A stretch of DNA of 64,000 nt from Armatimonadota bacterium (GTDB lineage Bacteria; Armatimonadota; Fimbriimonadia; Fimbriimonadales; Fimbriimonadaceae). Position numbers and translations under genes: made by a program. The notes under the pieces are model-generated. The model did no database searches. It was not told the origin of the DNA and saw only the letters and a program-made list of their open reading frames with translations. The stretch spans positions 1 to 64,000 of the forward strand of contig JANYCU010000051.1 of the NCBI GenBank assembly GCA_025360125.1, read 5' to 3'. This document shows positions 16,431-24,750 of this stretch, piece by piece (within the stretch, counting starts at the first letter, position 1; each line of letters starts with the position of its first letter).

Positions 16431-17138
16431 ATGAATTCATTAACTCGATATTATTTCACTTGTATGTGGTTAGTCGCCACAGGTACAGCACATGCACAAA
16501 AACTAGATTCAAATGCCGTAATACGCAGCAATAATAGCATTGTGGTAAAAAATCTAATTTTAACACAACCAAGAACTGTTTTTGCTGCAGTATTTGAACG
16601 AGGTGGCAATAAACGTGCGGAGCGAATTGTTACGAATATCAATTGGACTCTCCATGTGTCGCCAAATGGTGGATTTTCTAAAGAAGATTATGGGAATCGA
16701 TTTGAAGTTGCTAAGGAATTATTAAGAATTAAATGGCGAAAAAGCGTTTCCTCGGAATTAGTTTCTAATAACGCCTACGCAACAGGGCTTCTACTGAAAA
16801 TTTCTGATAAATCTCCAGACAAATCGGTTCGCGGAGGCCATTCCTTACTGAAAGCGGCGCTTAATGGCAAGTCTGAATACAATAAAGGATTTGCGCTTAA
16901 GGTGCTCTGTTCAATGTGGACGCCTGAATATTATGATTTGCTGCGAACATATTTATTAAACGAAAAATCGAAAGACTTTTGTATAGCAGTTCACGCTTAC
17001 CGGATGTGGCTGGAGGGTGGAGTAAGAGCCAACAATGATTTAGAGATCACGAATCAATTAAAGAGAATCGCAGGCTCCATGAAATCAGGGCAAGCATGTT
17101 ATGAGGATGTTCATAAGGTTTTGGGCTTTTTTAAATAA
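16431..17138 (+). CDS. Orphan secreted protein in a repeat-flanked AT-rich segment
   Basis: From the ATG at 16431 the frame encodes 235 residues beginning with a signal peptide (NSLTRYYFTCMWLVATGTA, then HAQ). I do not recognise the mature part. It is helical and basic, with possible HEAT-like helix pairs near the C-terminus (GGHSLLKAALNGK, FALKVLCSMWTPEYYDLLRT, FCIAVHAYRMWLEGG). The ATG at 16332 would add 33 residues of translated repeat, so it is rejected. The segment is clearly richer in A+T than its neighbours, uses codons such as TTA and AAT heavily, and is bracketed by family D repeats facing each other. This suggests a recently gained gene. Confidence 0.6.
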   Translation: MNSLTRYYFTCMWLVATGTAHAQKLDSNAVIRSNNSIVVKNLILTQPRTVFAAVFERGGNKRAERIVTNINWTLHVSPNGGFSKEDYGNRFEVAKELLRIKWRKSVSSELVSNNAYATGLLLKISDKSPDKSVRGGHSLLKAALNGKSEYNKGFALKVLCSMWTPEYYDLLRTYLLNEKSKDFCIAVHAYRMWLEGGVRANNDLEITNQLKRIAGSMKSGQACYEDVHKVLGFFK

Positions 17139-17196
17139 TATTTACGAGTAAAAGCTGATAGTACGACGAGTATTAAGTGTGAATTAGATAGTCTTT

Positions 17197-17291
17197 GGCA
17201 AGCCACTGACGTGGGCGGGGCTATTTGTGGCCAGCTACTGCGTAGGCGGGGTAATTTTGCGGCAAGCCCCTAGCGTGGGCTGGGTAAAACT
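17197..17291. repeat. Tandem repeat, family D inverted (three units, 32-base period)
   Basis: Three units starting at 17197, 17229 and 17261: GGCAAGCCACTGACGTGGGC, GGCCAGCTACTGCGTAGGCG and GGCAAGCCCCTAGCGTGGGC, each followed by GGGG-T-A. Their reverse complements match the GCCCAC-n-AGTGGC core at 16321, 16378 and 17786. Confidence 0.8.
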
Positions 17292-17298
17292 TCAAAGG

Positions 17299-17350
17299 AA
17301 GGGGTGGCCTGTTTAAGCGACCATCTGCGTCAGCTTCGAGCTTGACCTGT
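17299..17350. repeat. Interspersed repeat, family B
   Basis: AAGGGGTGGCCTGTTTAAGC, then GACCATCTGCGTC, matching the copy at 11779. Between 17350 and 17790 I see only weaker family B half-sites (about 17440-17490 and 17697-17745) and no gene. Confidence 0.6.
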
Positions 17351-17799
17351 CCGTCCAAGTGCTCCCGACGACCGACAAATCATTCCGACAAGTCACTGTG
17401 TGAACTAGGTAGTTTTGGAAAATGAAACCGGGTGGCACTGGTAGCGACGTCTGCGCAGCTGAGAGTTACCTGTGTTCAAGTGCCAGTGTAATGAAGGTAA
17501 AACCATGCGATTGTGAGTCAAGGCAAGACGAGAAAGACTCGCAAGTTTATCAATGAGTTTGGCCACTTTCACTATCTGACGTTTTCCACCTACCACCGAA
17601 GGCCCTAGCTCTAGAACGATCGAATCTGCCAGGGGTGATATCGAATGTCACTCTTGGCTGAATTGGAGCTAGAATAAGCGAAGTGGTCGGCACTCTCTCA
17701 GGTTTCTCACGGTTAACTCTCAGCTTCGCAGAGGTCGCTAACCGTGCCACCCGGGTAAGGCTTTCATTAAGCAAAAGTACCCTGCCCACGCAGTGGCTC

Positions 17800-17989
17800 G
17801 CCGAACCCGAACCGCCGTCTTTACGTACCCGTCCGGACTCGGAAAAACCGAAATCACATCCCCACTCTTAGCCCGATCAACCGCGTCCTCAATTCGGGCA
17901 AACTGCTTCCCCGGCCCAACTTCAAGCCCATCACTCTTGATTTGGTTACTTTGACCAAATATGGCAAAGGCCATGAACGTGGAAACCAT
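17800..17989 (-). pseudogene. 5' fragment of the beta-helix gene
   Basis: The minus strand from 17989 encodes a signal-like start (MVSTFMAFAIFGQS) and then GLEVGPGKQFARIEDAVDRA and KSGDVISVFPSPDGYVKTAV, almost identical to residues 20-62 of the beta-helix gene at 14290-15507. It ends abruptly at codon ~64 where a family D repeat (CTGCCCACGCAGTGGCTCGCC) begins. The remaining ~340 codons are absent here. Confidence 0.9.
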
Positions 17990-17998
17990 GCTTTCATC

Positions 17999-18385
17999 TT
18001 AGACGAACCGAATCCATTCACGCATCAATTCTTTGATTGCTCCTTCCTTCGCCCTCAAATCCTCCGCATCAACAATCGTCAACATGCACCGATCCTTGGC
18101 CAGCTTCTTTAACAATCCCGCCGGATCAGCAATGGTATCAACATCCGCCCCTTCCTTTTTCTTAGCTCCAAAATGCAAAACGATCTCAATCCGCTTCGTC
18201 TCGCGCTGGTTGAACGTCGCAAACCAATCCGAAGTCTGAAAACTCATCGAATTCCACTTGATCCCCTCTCGAATATCAAGACTTGAATCCAAAATCATCT
18301 TACGCAACGACCGAAGCTCCTCTTTCAGGTGATGATCAGACTCTGCCAGAAACTTTTCAACTTCACGATCCTTTTGCAAACTCAT
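17999..18385 (-). CDS. DUF1801 (YdhG-like) protein
   Basis: A 128-residue cytoplasmic protein of DUF1801 (YdhG/Fe-S-scaffold-like fold): LRSLRKMILDSSLDIREGIK, KWNSMSFQTSDWFATFNQR and the family's hydrophobic VLHFGAKKKEG strand. The function of the family is unknown. I use the ATG at 18385 (SLQKDREVEKFLAE); the frame is open to 18394. The bases of its stop codon and last residues recur at 15509-15520 beside the full beta-helix gene, marking one edge of the duplication. Confidence 0.8.
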   Translation of the reverse strand: MSLQKDREVEKFLAESDHHLKEELRSLRKMILDSSLDIREGIKWNSMSFQTSDWFATFNQRETKRIEIVLHFGAKKKEGADVDTIADPAGLLKKLAKDRCMLTIVDAEDLRAKEGAIKELMREWIRFV

Positions 18386-18420
18386 CCCCTGCATCTCTCA
18401 CCGCGTAATTCTACACAAAC

Positions 18421-18879
18421 TTACGCTCCGTCATATGCCGCCTGCAAAACCGAAGACTCTATCTTCTTCATTTGCATCATCGCGCCCATCACCGCCTGCG
18501 CCTTAGCCGGATTTCCGTCGCTCATCAGCGTCATTAACAACTTCGGAATAACCTGCCAACTCAACCCAAACTTGTCCTTCAGCCACCCGCATTGCTGAAT
18601 TTCACCACCGACGGTCAATTGCTCCCATAGGTAGTCGACCTCTTCTTGCGTGTCGCAGGAAATGAAGAACGAAACGGCTTCCGTAAACTTGTACATCGGA
18701 CCACCGTTGAGGCCCATAAACTCTTGGCCCTGAATCTCAAAGTTCGCGAAAAACGCTGGACCTTCTGGTCCCTGCCGGGAAATGTTGGTGATCTTTGCGT
18801 CCTTAAACGTGGCCGCATAGAAGTTAATCGCTTCTTCGAGATTGTTGTCGAACCATAGAAATGGCGTAATTGTTTGCAT
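18421..18879 (-). CDS. VOC-superfamily PhnB-like protein
   Basis: A 152-residue protein of the 3-demethylubiquinone-9 3-methyltransferase-like (PhnB) branch of the vicinal-oxygen-chelate superfamily: TPFLWFDNNLEEAINFYAA, GQEFMGLNGG, FISCDTQEEVDYLWEQL, CGWLKDKFGLSWQVIP. These are small metal-binding paired beta-alpha-beta-beta-beta folds; the substrate is unknown. A 3' fragment of a second copy is at 16021-16135. Confidence 0.85.
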   Translation of the reverse strand: MQTITPFLWFDNNLEEAINFYAATFKDAKITNISRQGPEGPAFFANFEIQGQEFMGLNGGPMYKFTEAVSFFISCDTQEEVDYLWEQLTVGGEIQQCGWLKDKFGLSWQVIPKLLMTLMSDGNPAKAQAVMGAMMQMKKIESSVLQAAYDGA

Positions 18880-18938
18880 ATCTATTTTCCTAAACTGTAA
18901 TGTACCGCTCTAAATTGTTGAACGCGCTAAAATGAACC

Positions 18939-20273
18939 ATGACCCACCTGGCGCTACTGCTCTCCCTACAGTTTCACCAACCCGACCTGGCGCCACTCAT
19001 TGACCAAGTCCGCGATCCAATCGTTCGCCAAGGCTTCCAATCCGCCGTCAACAAAAACCTTCTCGCCGCCGCAACCGAACGCGTCTACACCGGCCACTTC
19101 ACCATCAATGCCGACGGCGGCGGCTATGGCAACGACACAACCTGGCCCGGCCTCGATTCGTGGCAAATGGCCGGAGCTTATCTCCTCCTCGGTCGAACCC
19201 GAATCGTCACCGATTACTTCGATTTCGTCCAGGCCTCACAACGCTCCGACGGAAACATCCCTTTCGCCATCTTCTCCGGCGATACTCAACCCGGCGACAC
19301 CTATCTGCGCGGACTCCGTGTACCTCAAGACATTTTCACCTACCGCCCTCCAATCCGAAACGACCTTCCCGAATCCAGCCATGCTATCCGAAAATGGGTT
19401 GGGTTGTTCACTCACTGGGAAACGATTTCCAAACCCCTCAACACCCTCGGCCCCATCTGCTACCTCTTGACTGCCTCCGAGATCTTTCAGACAACCCGCG
19501 ACAAAGCCTGGCTCCAACTGCACTTACCATCGGTCGAACGGACGGGCAACTACCTAGTCAGCCAAATAACCGAAAACGGCCTCATGCAAGGCTCCGGATT
19601 CTACACCGAACTCCCTCCCCGCTACGGCTGGGACGGCGTCACCCAATGCTATGCCGTCGAGGCCTTCCACGATCTTGCTCGCCTTGCCGAAGCGGCGGGG
19701 GAAAAGAAGCACGCGAAGATCTGGAACAGCTGGGCCAACAACCTCGCCAAGTCGTTTCGTAAACAATTCTGGAACCAAGATCACTTCGTCGAGTACATTC
19801 ACATCAAACGGGGTCCTGTTGACCTTCACGGCCTATCCGACACCAACTGGGCCGCCATCGCTTTCGGCCTCGCCGACTCAGCGCAAACCAAAGTTCTCTG
19901 GACAAAACTCATCAACACCCCCGAGTTTTGGCCCGGCAACATGCCAACCCTCACCACCACCAAACCAGACAAATATGAAGCTTGGGAACACGAGTCCGTC
20001 CCGTTCAATACTCCGCCGCCCACCCACGACGTCGCCTCCATGGGCCGAACGTGGTATCTGGAAGCCTTAGCTTGCAAACGACTCCACGAAAAAGATCGAT
20101 TGCTCCTATCCGCTCAGTTGGTTGCCAAAATGGCCAAAGATGGCTACTGGCGCGAGCGATACAATCCAACAAAAGATGGGGGAGTCGAACCATCCGGATC
20201 GGAAAAGTACTGCGAATATGCCGCCGTCTTCGCCAGGGTCGTCCTCGAAAACAAATCCGTCTTCTTCAAATAA
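18939..20273 (+). CDS. Secreted (alpha/alpha)6-barrel glycosidase-like protein
   Basis: A 444-residue protein with a short hydrophobic N-terminus and a six-hairpin glycosidase fold of the type found in GH63/GH78/GH95-related enzymes: ADGGGYGNDTTWPGLDSWQM near residues 58-77, WVGLFTHWETISKPLNTLG, LPPRYGWDGVTQCYAVEAF, FRKQFWNQDHFVEY, and SGSEKYCEYAAVFARVVL at the end. Acidic residues in the first and middle motifs are candidates for catalysis, but I cannot name the family with confidence or infer the substrate. It is the first gene on the plus strand after the decayed zone, divergent from the VOC gene. Confidence 0.65.
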   Translation: MTHLALLLSLQFHQPDLAPLIDQVRDPIVRQGFQSAVNKNLLAAATERVYTGHFTINADGGGYGNDTTWPGLDSWQMAGAYLLLGRTRIVTDYFDFVQASQRSDGNIPFAIFSGDTQPGDTYLRGLRVPQDIFTYRPPIRNDLPESSHAIRKWVGLFTHWETISKPLNTLGPICYLLTASEIFQTTRDKAWLQLHLPSVERTGNYLVSQITENGLMQGSGFYTELPPRYGWDGVTQCYAVEAFHDLARLAEAAGEKKHAKIWNSWANNLAKSFRKQFWNQDHFVEYIHIKRGPVDLHGLSDTNWAAIAFGLADSAQTKVLWTKLINTPEFWPGNMPTLTTTKPDKYEAWEHESVPFNTPPPTHDVASMGRTWYLEALACKRLHEKDRLLLSAQLVAKMAKDGYWRERYNPTKDGGVEPSGSEKYCEYAAVFARVVLENKSVFFK

Positions 20274-20759
20274 CTAGTCCCATGAATACGGATCGTTTCC
20301 ACACGCCCACAAATACGAAACCAACTGCCCGGTGTGGTACGCCTCATGGCGGATCAGCATCCGAAACATCTCGCTGCAAGGAACAAACTCAAGTCCCAAA
20401 TACTCGGCATATCCTTCGGAAACCTCAACTTGAGCGCTCAGCCCTTCTTCGTCCAAGGACGACAAAAGCTCTAGCGTCAAATGCCGCGTAACAATCAAAG
20501 CCCGAATCAACTCAGCGACGGAGTCCAGCTTCTGAAACTCCGCGTCAATCTCCTGGTAAGTCCGCTTCGGTTTCTTCATCATTGGCTCCATCATTGAAAC
20601 CTCGGTGCCCAAAATCTCCACAAATTGACCTTTGATCGTCCGCATTCCCGCAGCAGGGGCCCAGTTAAGCATTTCTTCCGTTAGATGCGGGAGAACCTCC
20701 GCCAACTCATTGCGGGTCGACTGCAAACTGGCGCGAATTAAATAGGATTGAGTAATCAT
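20274..20759 (-). CDS. DinB-like four-helix-bundle protein
   Basis: A 161-residue DinB/YfiT-like protein: a putative metal-dependent hydrolase fold with four helices. The His triad is recognisable in RHLTLELLSSLDEE and the C-terminal FRMLIRHEAYHTGQLVSYLW motif. The function of this branch is unknown; some members act as thiol transferases. The start at 20759 overlaps the stop of the upstream gene (ATGA), showing translational coupling. The frame continues to 20783 inside the neighbour. Confidence 0.85.
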   Translation of the reverse strand: MITQSYLIRASLQSTRNELAEVLPHLTEEMLNWAPAAGMRTIKGQFVEILGTEVSMMEPMMKKPKRTYQEIDAEFQKLDSVAELIRALIVTRHLTLELLSSLDEEGLSAQVEVSEGYAEYLGLEFVPCSEMFRMLIRHEAYHTGQLVSYLWACGNDPYSWD

Positions 20760-21241
20760 TTGACTGAAGCCTTCCCTACCCAAGTGATGTCGGCTCCCGC
20801 CTGCAAAAGTCGCTCTCCCAACTGACCCGCGTGCTCCTGCACATGACGAATATTGACCATCACATGATCAAGCTTGGGCATCGAGTACCAAGAAAACCCA
20901 CTCTCTTGGCTTTCCAAATCTAAAGCGTCGATTTGACCATCAATCATGGCATCAACAAATTCGATGTACTCCAAGACATCACTCTTGGAACAAGCGGGAA
21001 ATTCAGCAACCTCTCCGTAAATCCGCTGGTGATCCGACTGATACTTCGGCCATGGCTCAAAGTCCTCCATCGCCTGCATCAAATACAAATGGCCGTAATA
21101 CGTCGCGTGATACGCAATCCGCCAGAACTTGCGAGGATGTTCACCTGCATCCCAAAGGGCATCCGGGCAATTCTCGACAACGATCCGAAGCATCGCAAAC
21201 GAAGCATGAAGTTGGCTCTTAAGCGCGCTTCTGATATTCAC
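20756..21241 (-). CDS. DinB-like protein, upstream partner
   Basis: A 161-residue protein of the DinB superfamily, related to but distinct from its downstream neighbour: LHASFAMLRIVVENCPDALWD, AYHATYYGHLYLMQ (first His pair) and the C-terminal NIRHVQEHAGQLGERLLQAG (third His). Two such genes translated in tandem suggest a heterodimer or two related activities. This is inference; no substrate is known. Confidence 0.8.
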   Translation of the reverse strand: MNIRSALKSQLHASFAMLRIVVENCPDALWDAGEHPRKFWRIAYHATYYGHLYLMQAMEDFEPWPKYQSDHQRIYGEVAEFPACSKSDVLEYIEFVDAMIDGQIDALDLESQESGFSWYSMPKLDHVMVNIRHVQEHAGQLGERLLQAGADITWVGKASVK

Positions 21242-21270
21242 GAAGGGCAGAATACCATTCGAACCGAAAT

Positions 21271-22341
21271 CTATCCGATCACCGCGCGAACTTCTTCCTT
21301 CCCTTTCTTATTCACTCGCCAAATATACGCATCCAAAACATAATGCGTGACCTGGGGCATCGTCAAGAGAGGAATCAAAACAACTAAAACCGCGTTCGTG
21401 GCATTCCAGTGGAACGAACCAAATATCCCCGCATGCTCACGCCAAACAAACCAGTCCCAAATACCTTCTTCAAAGTAAGCAAGTACGACGAGCGCAAGAA
21501 TATAAAACGGCACATATTTCAGCTGAAAGAATTTCAAGAACCGATTTTCAGAGTGAGCACTGTTCGATCGCTTCCGATATTGGTAGATCCAGATTAGAGC
21601 CATGTACGGGATCCCGTGCGAAATGATGTTGATCAGCGAAAACGTCAAGTCTCCGTTGAAAAGAATAATTCCAGTTCCCCACGCGGCCGCCGTCGCGAAG
21701 AGCAGCAAACACTTCCCTACATTCAGCGACCCGGTCACTCGCCATCGATTGAGCTCCCTCACCAAAAATGCACCAAGCGCCAGGACATAAACTGCTCGAC
21801 AAATGTACTCCGGCCAAACCCATGGAATCCGAATAACTTCAAATTCGCTAAACCACTGAAAGTTGCGGGAATAAGTGTGCCAATATACCAACGGATAGAC
21901 GGTCGCTATGTAGATTGCCAACTGATCTAATCGGTATCCAAGGTCTCCCACGGGCTCACCCCGGCGATACAGCATCAAAAACCCGTACTGTTGCCTCACG
22001 AAGTGATAGATAGCAAAATAGGCAACGCACGACCAAAAAACCACCGGACCCAGGATCGCGTAAATTCCAATCCCTCCGAGCCAAGTCACCGTCGGCACAA
22101 TCAAATAAAGCGATTTTCGACGCTTGAACTCTTCTCGGTCAAAGTAGGTTCGAAAAAGTGAGCTGTACACGTGGGCGACGTCAATAAAAAGAACCAGAAA
22201 CACCCACAACCACGGCGGGGTATCGAGTTTCGCAAGCTTGTTACCCCACGCAAGCACGATCGCCGTGATGACAACGGGCGGACCGATGATTGCCGCGAGG
22301 TCAAACTTCGAAGAGTAAATCCAGGGAGTGGCGACTCGCAT
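21271..22341 (-). CDS. Polytopic membrane protein with conserved-looking histidines
   Basis: A 356-residue integral membrane protein with about nine hydrophobic segments. Histidines sit inside or next to them in a regular way: FIDVAHVYSSLF, FAIYHFVRQQYGF, INIISHGIPYMALIW and PQVTHYVLDAYIWRV. This spacing recalls membrane carotenoid oxygenases of the Brp/Blh type or other di-iron membrane enzymes, but the similarity is a pattern judged by eye. Its ATG abuts the stop codon of the GyrI-like gene, so the two are probably co-transcribed. Confidence 0.65.
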   Translation of the reverse strand: MRVATPWIYSSKFDLAAIIGPPVVITAIVLAWGNKLAKLDTPPWLWVFLVLFIDVAHVYSSLFRTYFDREEFKRRKSLYLIVPTVTWLGGIGIYAILGPVVFWSCVAYFAIYHFVRQQYGFLMLYRRGEPVGDLGYRLDQLAIYIATVYPLVYWHTYSRNFQWFSEFEVIRIPWVWPEYICRAVYVLALGAFLVRELNRWRVTGSLNVGKCLLLFATAAAWGTGIILFNGDLTFSLINIISHGIPYMALIWIYQYRKRSNSAHSENRFLKFFQLKYVPFYILALVVLAYFEEGIWDWFVWREHAGIFGSFHWNATNAVLVVLIPLLTMPQVTHYVLDAYIWRVNKKGKEEVRAVIG

Positions 22342-22809
22342 TTAAGCCAATGGCATGAACAAATCGGTGATGAGTTGCGATGGTGGAGTATCGCTCGGAT
22401 CGTTGACGTAAACCTCAAAAGCCGGGTTCTCGCTGATCGCTCTTCGCAATGTTTGCTCAACATATGAAGTGAGTTCTCCCCAAACAGGGCCAAGGTTCTC
22501 GTAAGGTCCCACATATCGAGTTGTGGCGTAGTCACCCGGCGCTAACTGATCCAAAATGAGGCTCAAACCTCCACTGTCAGTGATCTGATAGCTATCAGGA
22601 ATCTCAACGCACGCTGCTGATCTTAGTTTCTCGGTCGGAACTTCGTCTGGGTTGTCCCAGTAGATGCCGATCGTTCGCTGGACTGGCACATTGTGAGATG
22701 AAACCCAAGTCCAAAGCTTGTCAAATACGTCGCCAATTCCGTCATAGGAACCTGTGTGGCGAAGCATGACGATTCGAGCAGCAGGGAGATTATTGACCTG
22801 GATGTTCAT
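22342..22809 (-). CDS. GyrI-like small-molecule-binding protein
   Basis: A 155-residue stand-alone effector-binding domain of the SbmC/GyrI superfamily, the domain that binds drugs in BmrR, Rob and MarA-type regulators: RIVMLRHTGSYDGIGDVFDK, GIYWDNPDEVPTEKLRSAAC and APGDYATTRYVGPYENLGPV. No DNA-binding part is present. Relatives have been reported to bind or hydrolyse small hydrophobic toxins. Downstream by zero bases is the polytopic membrane protein. Confidence 0.85.
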   Translation of the reverse strand: MNIQVNNLPAARIVMLRHTGSYDGIGDVFDKLWTWVSSHNVPVQRTIGIYWDNPDEVPTEKLRSAACVEIPDSYQITDSGGLSLILDQLAPGDYATTRYVGPYENLGPVWGELTSYVEQTLRRAISENPAFEVYVNDPSDTPPSQLITDLFMPLA

Positions 22810-22842
22810 GTTGAATATGTTATCTCATCGCAATGTTCTGAA

Positions 22843-23394
22843 TCACATCGTGGCAAGTAAATTGGCGGTAGACATGACTTCGGCAAACTCGTTGTGGAGG
22901 CTCGCCAGCGCAAGGTCATGCATTTCATCTCCCGAATAATGCTTGCCATTCGGCCCCGTTCGATCAAACGTTGCCGTTGCATCCGAAACCAACTTCACTC
23001 CAAATCCGAAGTTTGCCGCCATTCTGGTGGTCGTCGAAACACAATGGTCAGTTGTTAACCCGACAATGACCAAATCAGTAATTCCGCGGTCTCTCAGCTC
23101 GCTCTCGAGATTGGTACCGATGAACCCGCTATTCACCCGCTTTTGAAAGACTGACTCACCTGCAATTGGTGCAAATTCCGGCTTTACAGAGCTGCCTGGA
23201 TGATTGGGGTGCAACGGAGAGATTTCATTTTGTGAGTGATGATGAACGTGAATGATAGGCCAACCTTTGGCGCGCCACTTGGCTAACAATTTCGAAATAT
23301 TTTCTTCCGCCCCTGGGTTATTTCTCACTCCCCAATACGGTTCGTCAAATCCAATTTGGAGATCAATGAGAATCAGTGCTGGTGCTTTCGTCAT
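22843..23394 (-). CDS. Isochorismatase-family cysteine hydrolase
   Basis: A 183-residue hydrolase of the isochorismatase/nicotinamidase superfamily. The triad is clear: Asp11 in LILIDLQIGF, Lys85 in FQKRVNSGF, and Cys118 in GLTTDHCVSTT, with the adjacent cis-peptide TTDHC pattern. The substrate may be an amide or an isochorismate-like ether; the active-site loops do not decide. The start at 23394 is supported by GAAGG nine bases upstream. The longer frame to 23436 lies inside the neighbouring gene. Seven bases separate it from the DUF1801 gene upstream, so they form an operon. Confidence 0.88.
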   Translation of the reverse strand: MTKAPALILIDLQIGFDEPYWGVRNNPGAEENISKLLAKWRAKGWPIIHVHHHSQNEISPLHPNHPGSSVKPEFAPIAGESVFQKRVNSGFIGTNLESELRDRGITDLVIVGLTTDHCVSTTTRMAANFGFGVKLVSDATATFDRTGPNGKHYSGDEMHDLALASLHNEFAEVMSTANLLATM

Positions 23395-23401
23395 GTTTTG
23401 T

Positions 23402-23836
23402 CTACCTTCTTTTTGGCCCTTCGTACACCTTGACAATTTTTTTGAACTCTTCGAAAACCTCGGGTTTAGCGGCTTTTGCTGATGCTTCGTGGATCAACGT
23501 TTCGATGTAAGGATCATTCAATATTTCTGGAGGCACCAATCGGAAATGTCGCACCTGCTTTCCTTCGCCCTTTAGTCGTTTTTCGGGGTCGCTTAGCTCA
23601 ACACCCCACGGGAAAACGAGGGTGACATGCTTCGGATAAACCGCGATGTTGACAAAGGCTTCTTGCCACTTCGAAGTGTAGCCGTACGCAACACAGACTG
23701 CACTCGTCGCGTCGAACACGAACTCGTTTGCTGGCCCAACAATCTTAGCCAACCGAACACCGGATTCGAGCGCAATCTTCTGAACGTCCGGATTGTATGC
23801 AGCTAAAAACCCTTCCAGTTCTACAGTATCGAACAT
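23402..23836 (-). CDS. DUF1801-like protein
   Basis: A 144-residue protein distantly like DUF1801: VRLAKIVGPANEFVFDATSA, WQEAFVNIAVYPKHVTLVFP and the C-terminal EVFEEFKKIVKVYEGPKRR. It is transcribed with the isochorismatase gene. The function is unknown. Confidence 0.65.
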   Translation of the reverse strand: MFDTVELEGFLAAYNPDVQKIALESGVRLAKIVGPANEFVFDATSAVCVAYGYTSKWQEAFVNIAVYPKHVTLVFPWGVELSDPEKRLKGEGKQVRHFRLVPPEILNDPYIETLIHEASAKAAKPEVFEEFKKIVKVYEGPKRR

Positions 23837-23893
23837 GATTTCGCAATGTTACCACCTGGTTCCAAAGTCTCTCAAACTTAACCAAGACTCATA

Positions 23894-23928
23894 AATGGCT
23901 CTAGACTCTTTCGGGTCCAGAGCCATTT
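23894..23928 (-). terminator. Terminator after the tandem VOC gene
   Basis: The inverted repeat AAATGGCTCT ... AGAGCCATTT with a 15-base loop lies eight bases past the stop codon of the minus-strand gene ending at 23936. Confidence 0.7.
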
Positions 23929-23935
23929 TATTCCC

Positions 23936-24706
23936 CTACATTGTTGGCGGTTGGTGCAGACCGAAAACTGCTCCACAACAGTCAGCGGCGATCGCGATTC
24001 GTCCAAATTGACCAATATCCATCGGGGGGCTCATAACTTGTCCACCAGCCACTATGACCTTGTTGCAAGTTGCTTCTAAATCGTCAGAGTGCAAATAAAT
24101 CAACCAATTTGGCGGCATCTGGCCCCCGCCAACTGTCATACAACCAGCGACTGGAGTCTCTCCAGCAAGAAACATTGAATAAGTTCCGACTGGCTCGCCC
24201 ATTTCCATATCCATCGAGCCCCATCCGAAAAGCGACGTGTAAAACTTTACGGCACATTCGCGATTTGGACCCATGTGCTCGACCCAATTGACGGCGCCCT
24301 TGGAGATATCCTGGCGCTGACCCGAAGGCTGGTGCACATTAAAATGCGCTCCACAGCAGTCGGTGAACCCGGCAACTGTGCCAATATCAGGAATATCCAT
24401 TGGCCCGTAAACCACCGTCGCACCAAGTTCGGCTGCTTTGGCAATCGTGGCAGCGCAATCGTCCGTATGAAGGTACAGACCCCAATGTGGGGGCACTCCC
24501 TCCAAATTTGGATGATTGAGATCCATGACTCCAGCGAAGGTCGTCTCGCCACTCTTGAGCATCCAATAAGTCATATCTGGGCCCATGGGCATCGGTTCTT
24601 TGCTCCAACCAAAGACGGAAGTGTAAAAATTGATCGCTGATTCGGTATTGGGGCTGTAAACCTCGAACCAATTGGTGATTGATGTTGGCATCGCTTCTGA
24701 ACTCAT
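23936..24706 (-). CDS. Two-domain VOC protein (glyoxalase-fold)
   Basis: A 256-residue protein with two VOC domains in tandem (about 8-125 and 135-255). Each domain has the same ordered motifs: NWFEVYSPNTESAINFYTSV and NWVEHMGPNRECAVKFYTSL, GETTFAGVM and GETPVAGCM, PPHWGLYLHTDDC and PPNWLIYLHSDDL, and TDCCGAHFNVHQP and ADCCGAVFGLHQP. It is the architecture of CFP-30B-like hydrolases. The metal-binding His/Glu residues are likely kept, but the substrate is unknown. Confidence 0.88.
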   Translation of the reverse strand: MSSEAMPTSITNWFEVYSPNTESAINFYTSVFGWSKEPMPMGPDMTYWMLKSGETTFAGVMDLNHPNLEGVPPHWGLYLHTDDCAATIAKAAELGATVVYGPMDIPDIGTVAGFTDCCGAHFNVHQPSGQRQDISKGAVNWVEHMGPNRECAVKFYTSLFGWGSMDMEMGEPVGTYSMFLAGETPVAGCMTVGGGQMPPNWLIYLHSDDLEATCNKVIVAGGQVMSPPMDIGQFGRIAIAADCCGAVFGLHQPPTM

Positions 24707-24750
24707 TTTCTTATCCTCGCACGAGCGCGTTCTATGGTGCTCCTATTTTA

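Noticed and set aside
16305-17291. Short repeats as a CRISPR array
   Set aside because: Units are few, diverged and adjacent without unique spacers of constant length, and there are no cas genes.
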